A stretch of 64,000 nucleotides of DNA, from the NCBI GenBank assembly GCA_963675565.2, contig CAXXYD010000004.1:1550001-1614000 (forward strand), in the 5' to 3' direction. The notes beneath the pieces are model-generated. The model saw only the letters and a program-made list of their open reading frames with translations. It was not told where the DNA came from and ran no database searches. The translations under genes and the position numbers were made by a program. This DNA is from JARRKU01 sp963675565. GTDB taxonomy: Bacteria > Desulfobacterota > Desulfobacteria > Desulfobacterales > Desulfosarcinaceae. Below, in pieces: positions 63,969 to 64,000 of this stretch (its first letter is position 1; each line of letters begins with the position of its first letter).

Positions 63969-64000
63969 TGGAAAGCAGCCGCAGACGCTTCTTGAAAATG
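63968..64000 (+). CDS. dsrO: Start of DsrO (truncated by window end)
   Basis: Only 11 codons are present (MESSRRRFLKM). The SRRRFLK twin-arginine motif and the position directly after dsrJ identify it as the periplasmic Fe-S subunit DsrO, which is exported by Tat. dsrP would be expected next. Confidence 0.85.
   Translation, partial: MESSRRRFLKM

Overview
The window looks like chromosomal DNA of a sulfate-reducing Desulfobacterota bacterium, probably of the Desulfobacterales. This is inferred from the start of a dsrMKJO operon at the right edge, preceded by an RsbRD-type protein. TRAP transport with a 5-oxoprolinase-type enzyme, numerous chemoreceptors and moderately high GC fit the same lineage. 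No 16S or other taxonomic marker is present.

Layout. (1) 14-14873 (+) is a thirteen-gene catabolic cluster for tri- or dicarboxylic acids. It holds a fumarase/tartrate-dehydratase alpha-type subunit, a membrane ferredoxin-cytochrome b protein, a fused CitD-CitE, CitF, an MmgE/PrpD protein, an isocitrate dehydrogenase-like enzyme, a fumarate-reductase-like flavoprotein, a PEP-mutase/methylisocitrate-lyase-like enzyme, an unrecognised protein, an HD protein, a fused aconitase, an SDR and a CMD-like protein, and it ends in a strong terminator. (2) 15256-21809 (+) is a tetR-tolC-MFP-RND efflux operon with a clear promoter and terminator. (3) About 21.9-28.75 kb is an AT-rich, patchy accessory region ending at tRNA-Pro. 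It has small orphan ORFs, a LuxR-type regulator, an HBM chemoreceptor, relics of IS3-like and IS1182-like transposases, a catalase 3' remnant and a truncated DNA-methylase/nuclease pair.

(4) 28.9-35.9 kb is housekeeping: a cell-wall amidase, tRNA-Leu and the proteostasis run tig-clpP-clpX-lon. (5) 35.9-44.2 kb (-) is a catabolic operon of 5-oxoprolinase-like HyuAB, a creatininase-family amidohydrolase and TRAP dctMQP, with a FadR-type GntR regulator under its own promoter. (6) 44.5-54 kb holds alr, an MFS transporter and an orphan YcaO. TrpB2 and dodecin follow on the minus strand, then a GntR/UTRA regulator overlapping a trpB-trpA pair. (7) 54.1-59.9 kb carries a Cache chemoreceptor, truD, a membrane metallophosphoesterase, a PilZ-like protein and an IscU-like scaffold. 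(8) 60.2-64 kb has a good sigma70 promoter, the RsbRD-type gene, dsrM, dsrK, dsrJ and the first 11 codons of dsrO.

Two kinds of dispersed intergenic repeat appear twice each. One is a 61-bp near-perfect palindrome (44331-44391, 48670-48730) whose differences are compensatory. The other is a diverged element of about 130 bp (21932-22062, 57285-57410). The most promising biochemical lead is the carboxylate cluster. Its CitD-like domain lacks the serine that normally carries the prosthetic group, and it contains a well-folded-looking protein that I could not assign. All family calls were made by reading the protein sequences; no database search was run.
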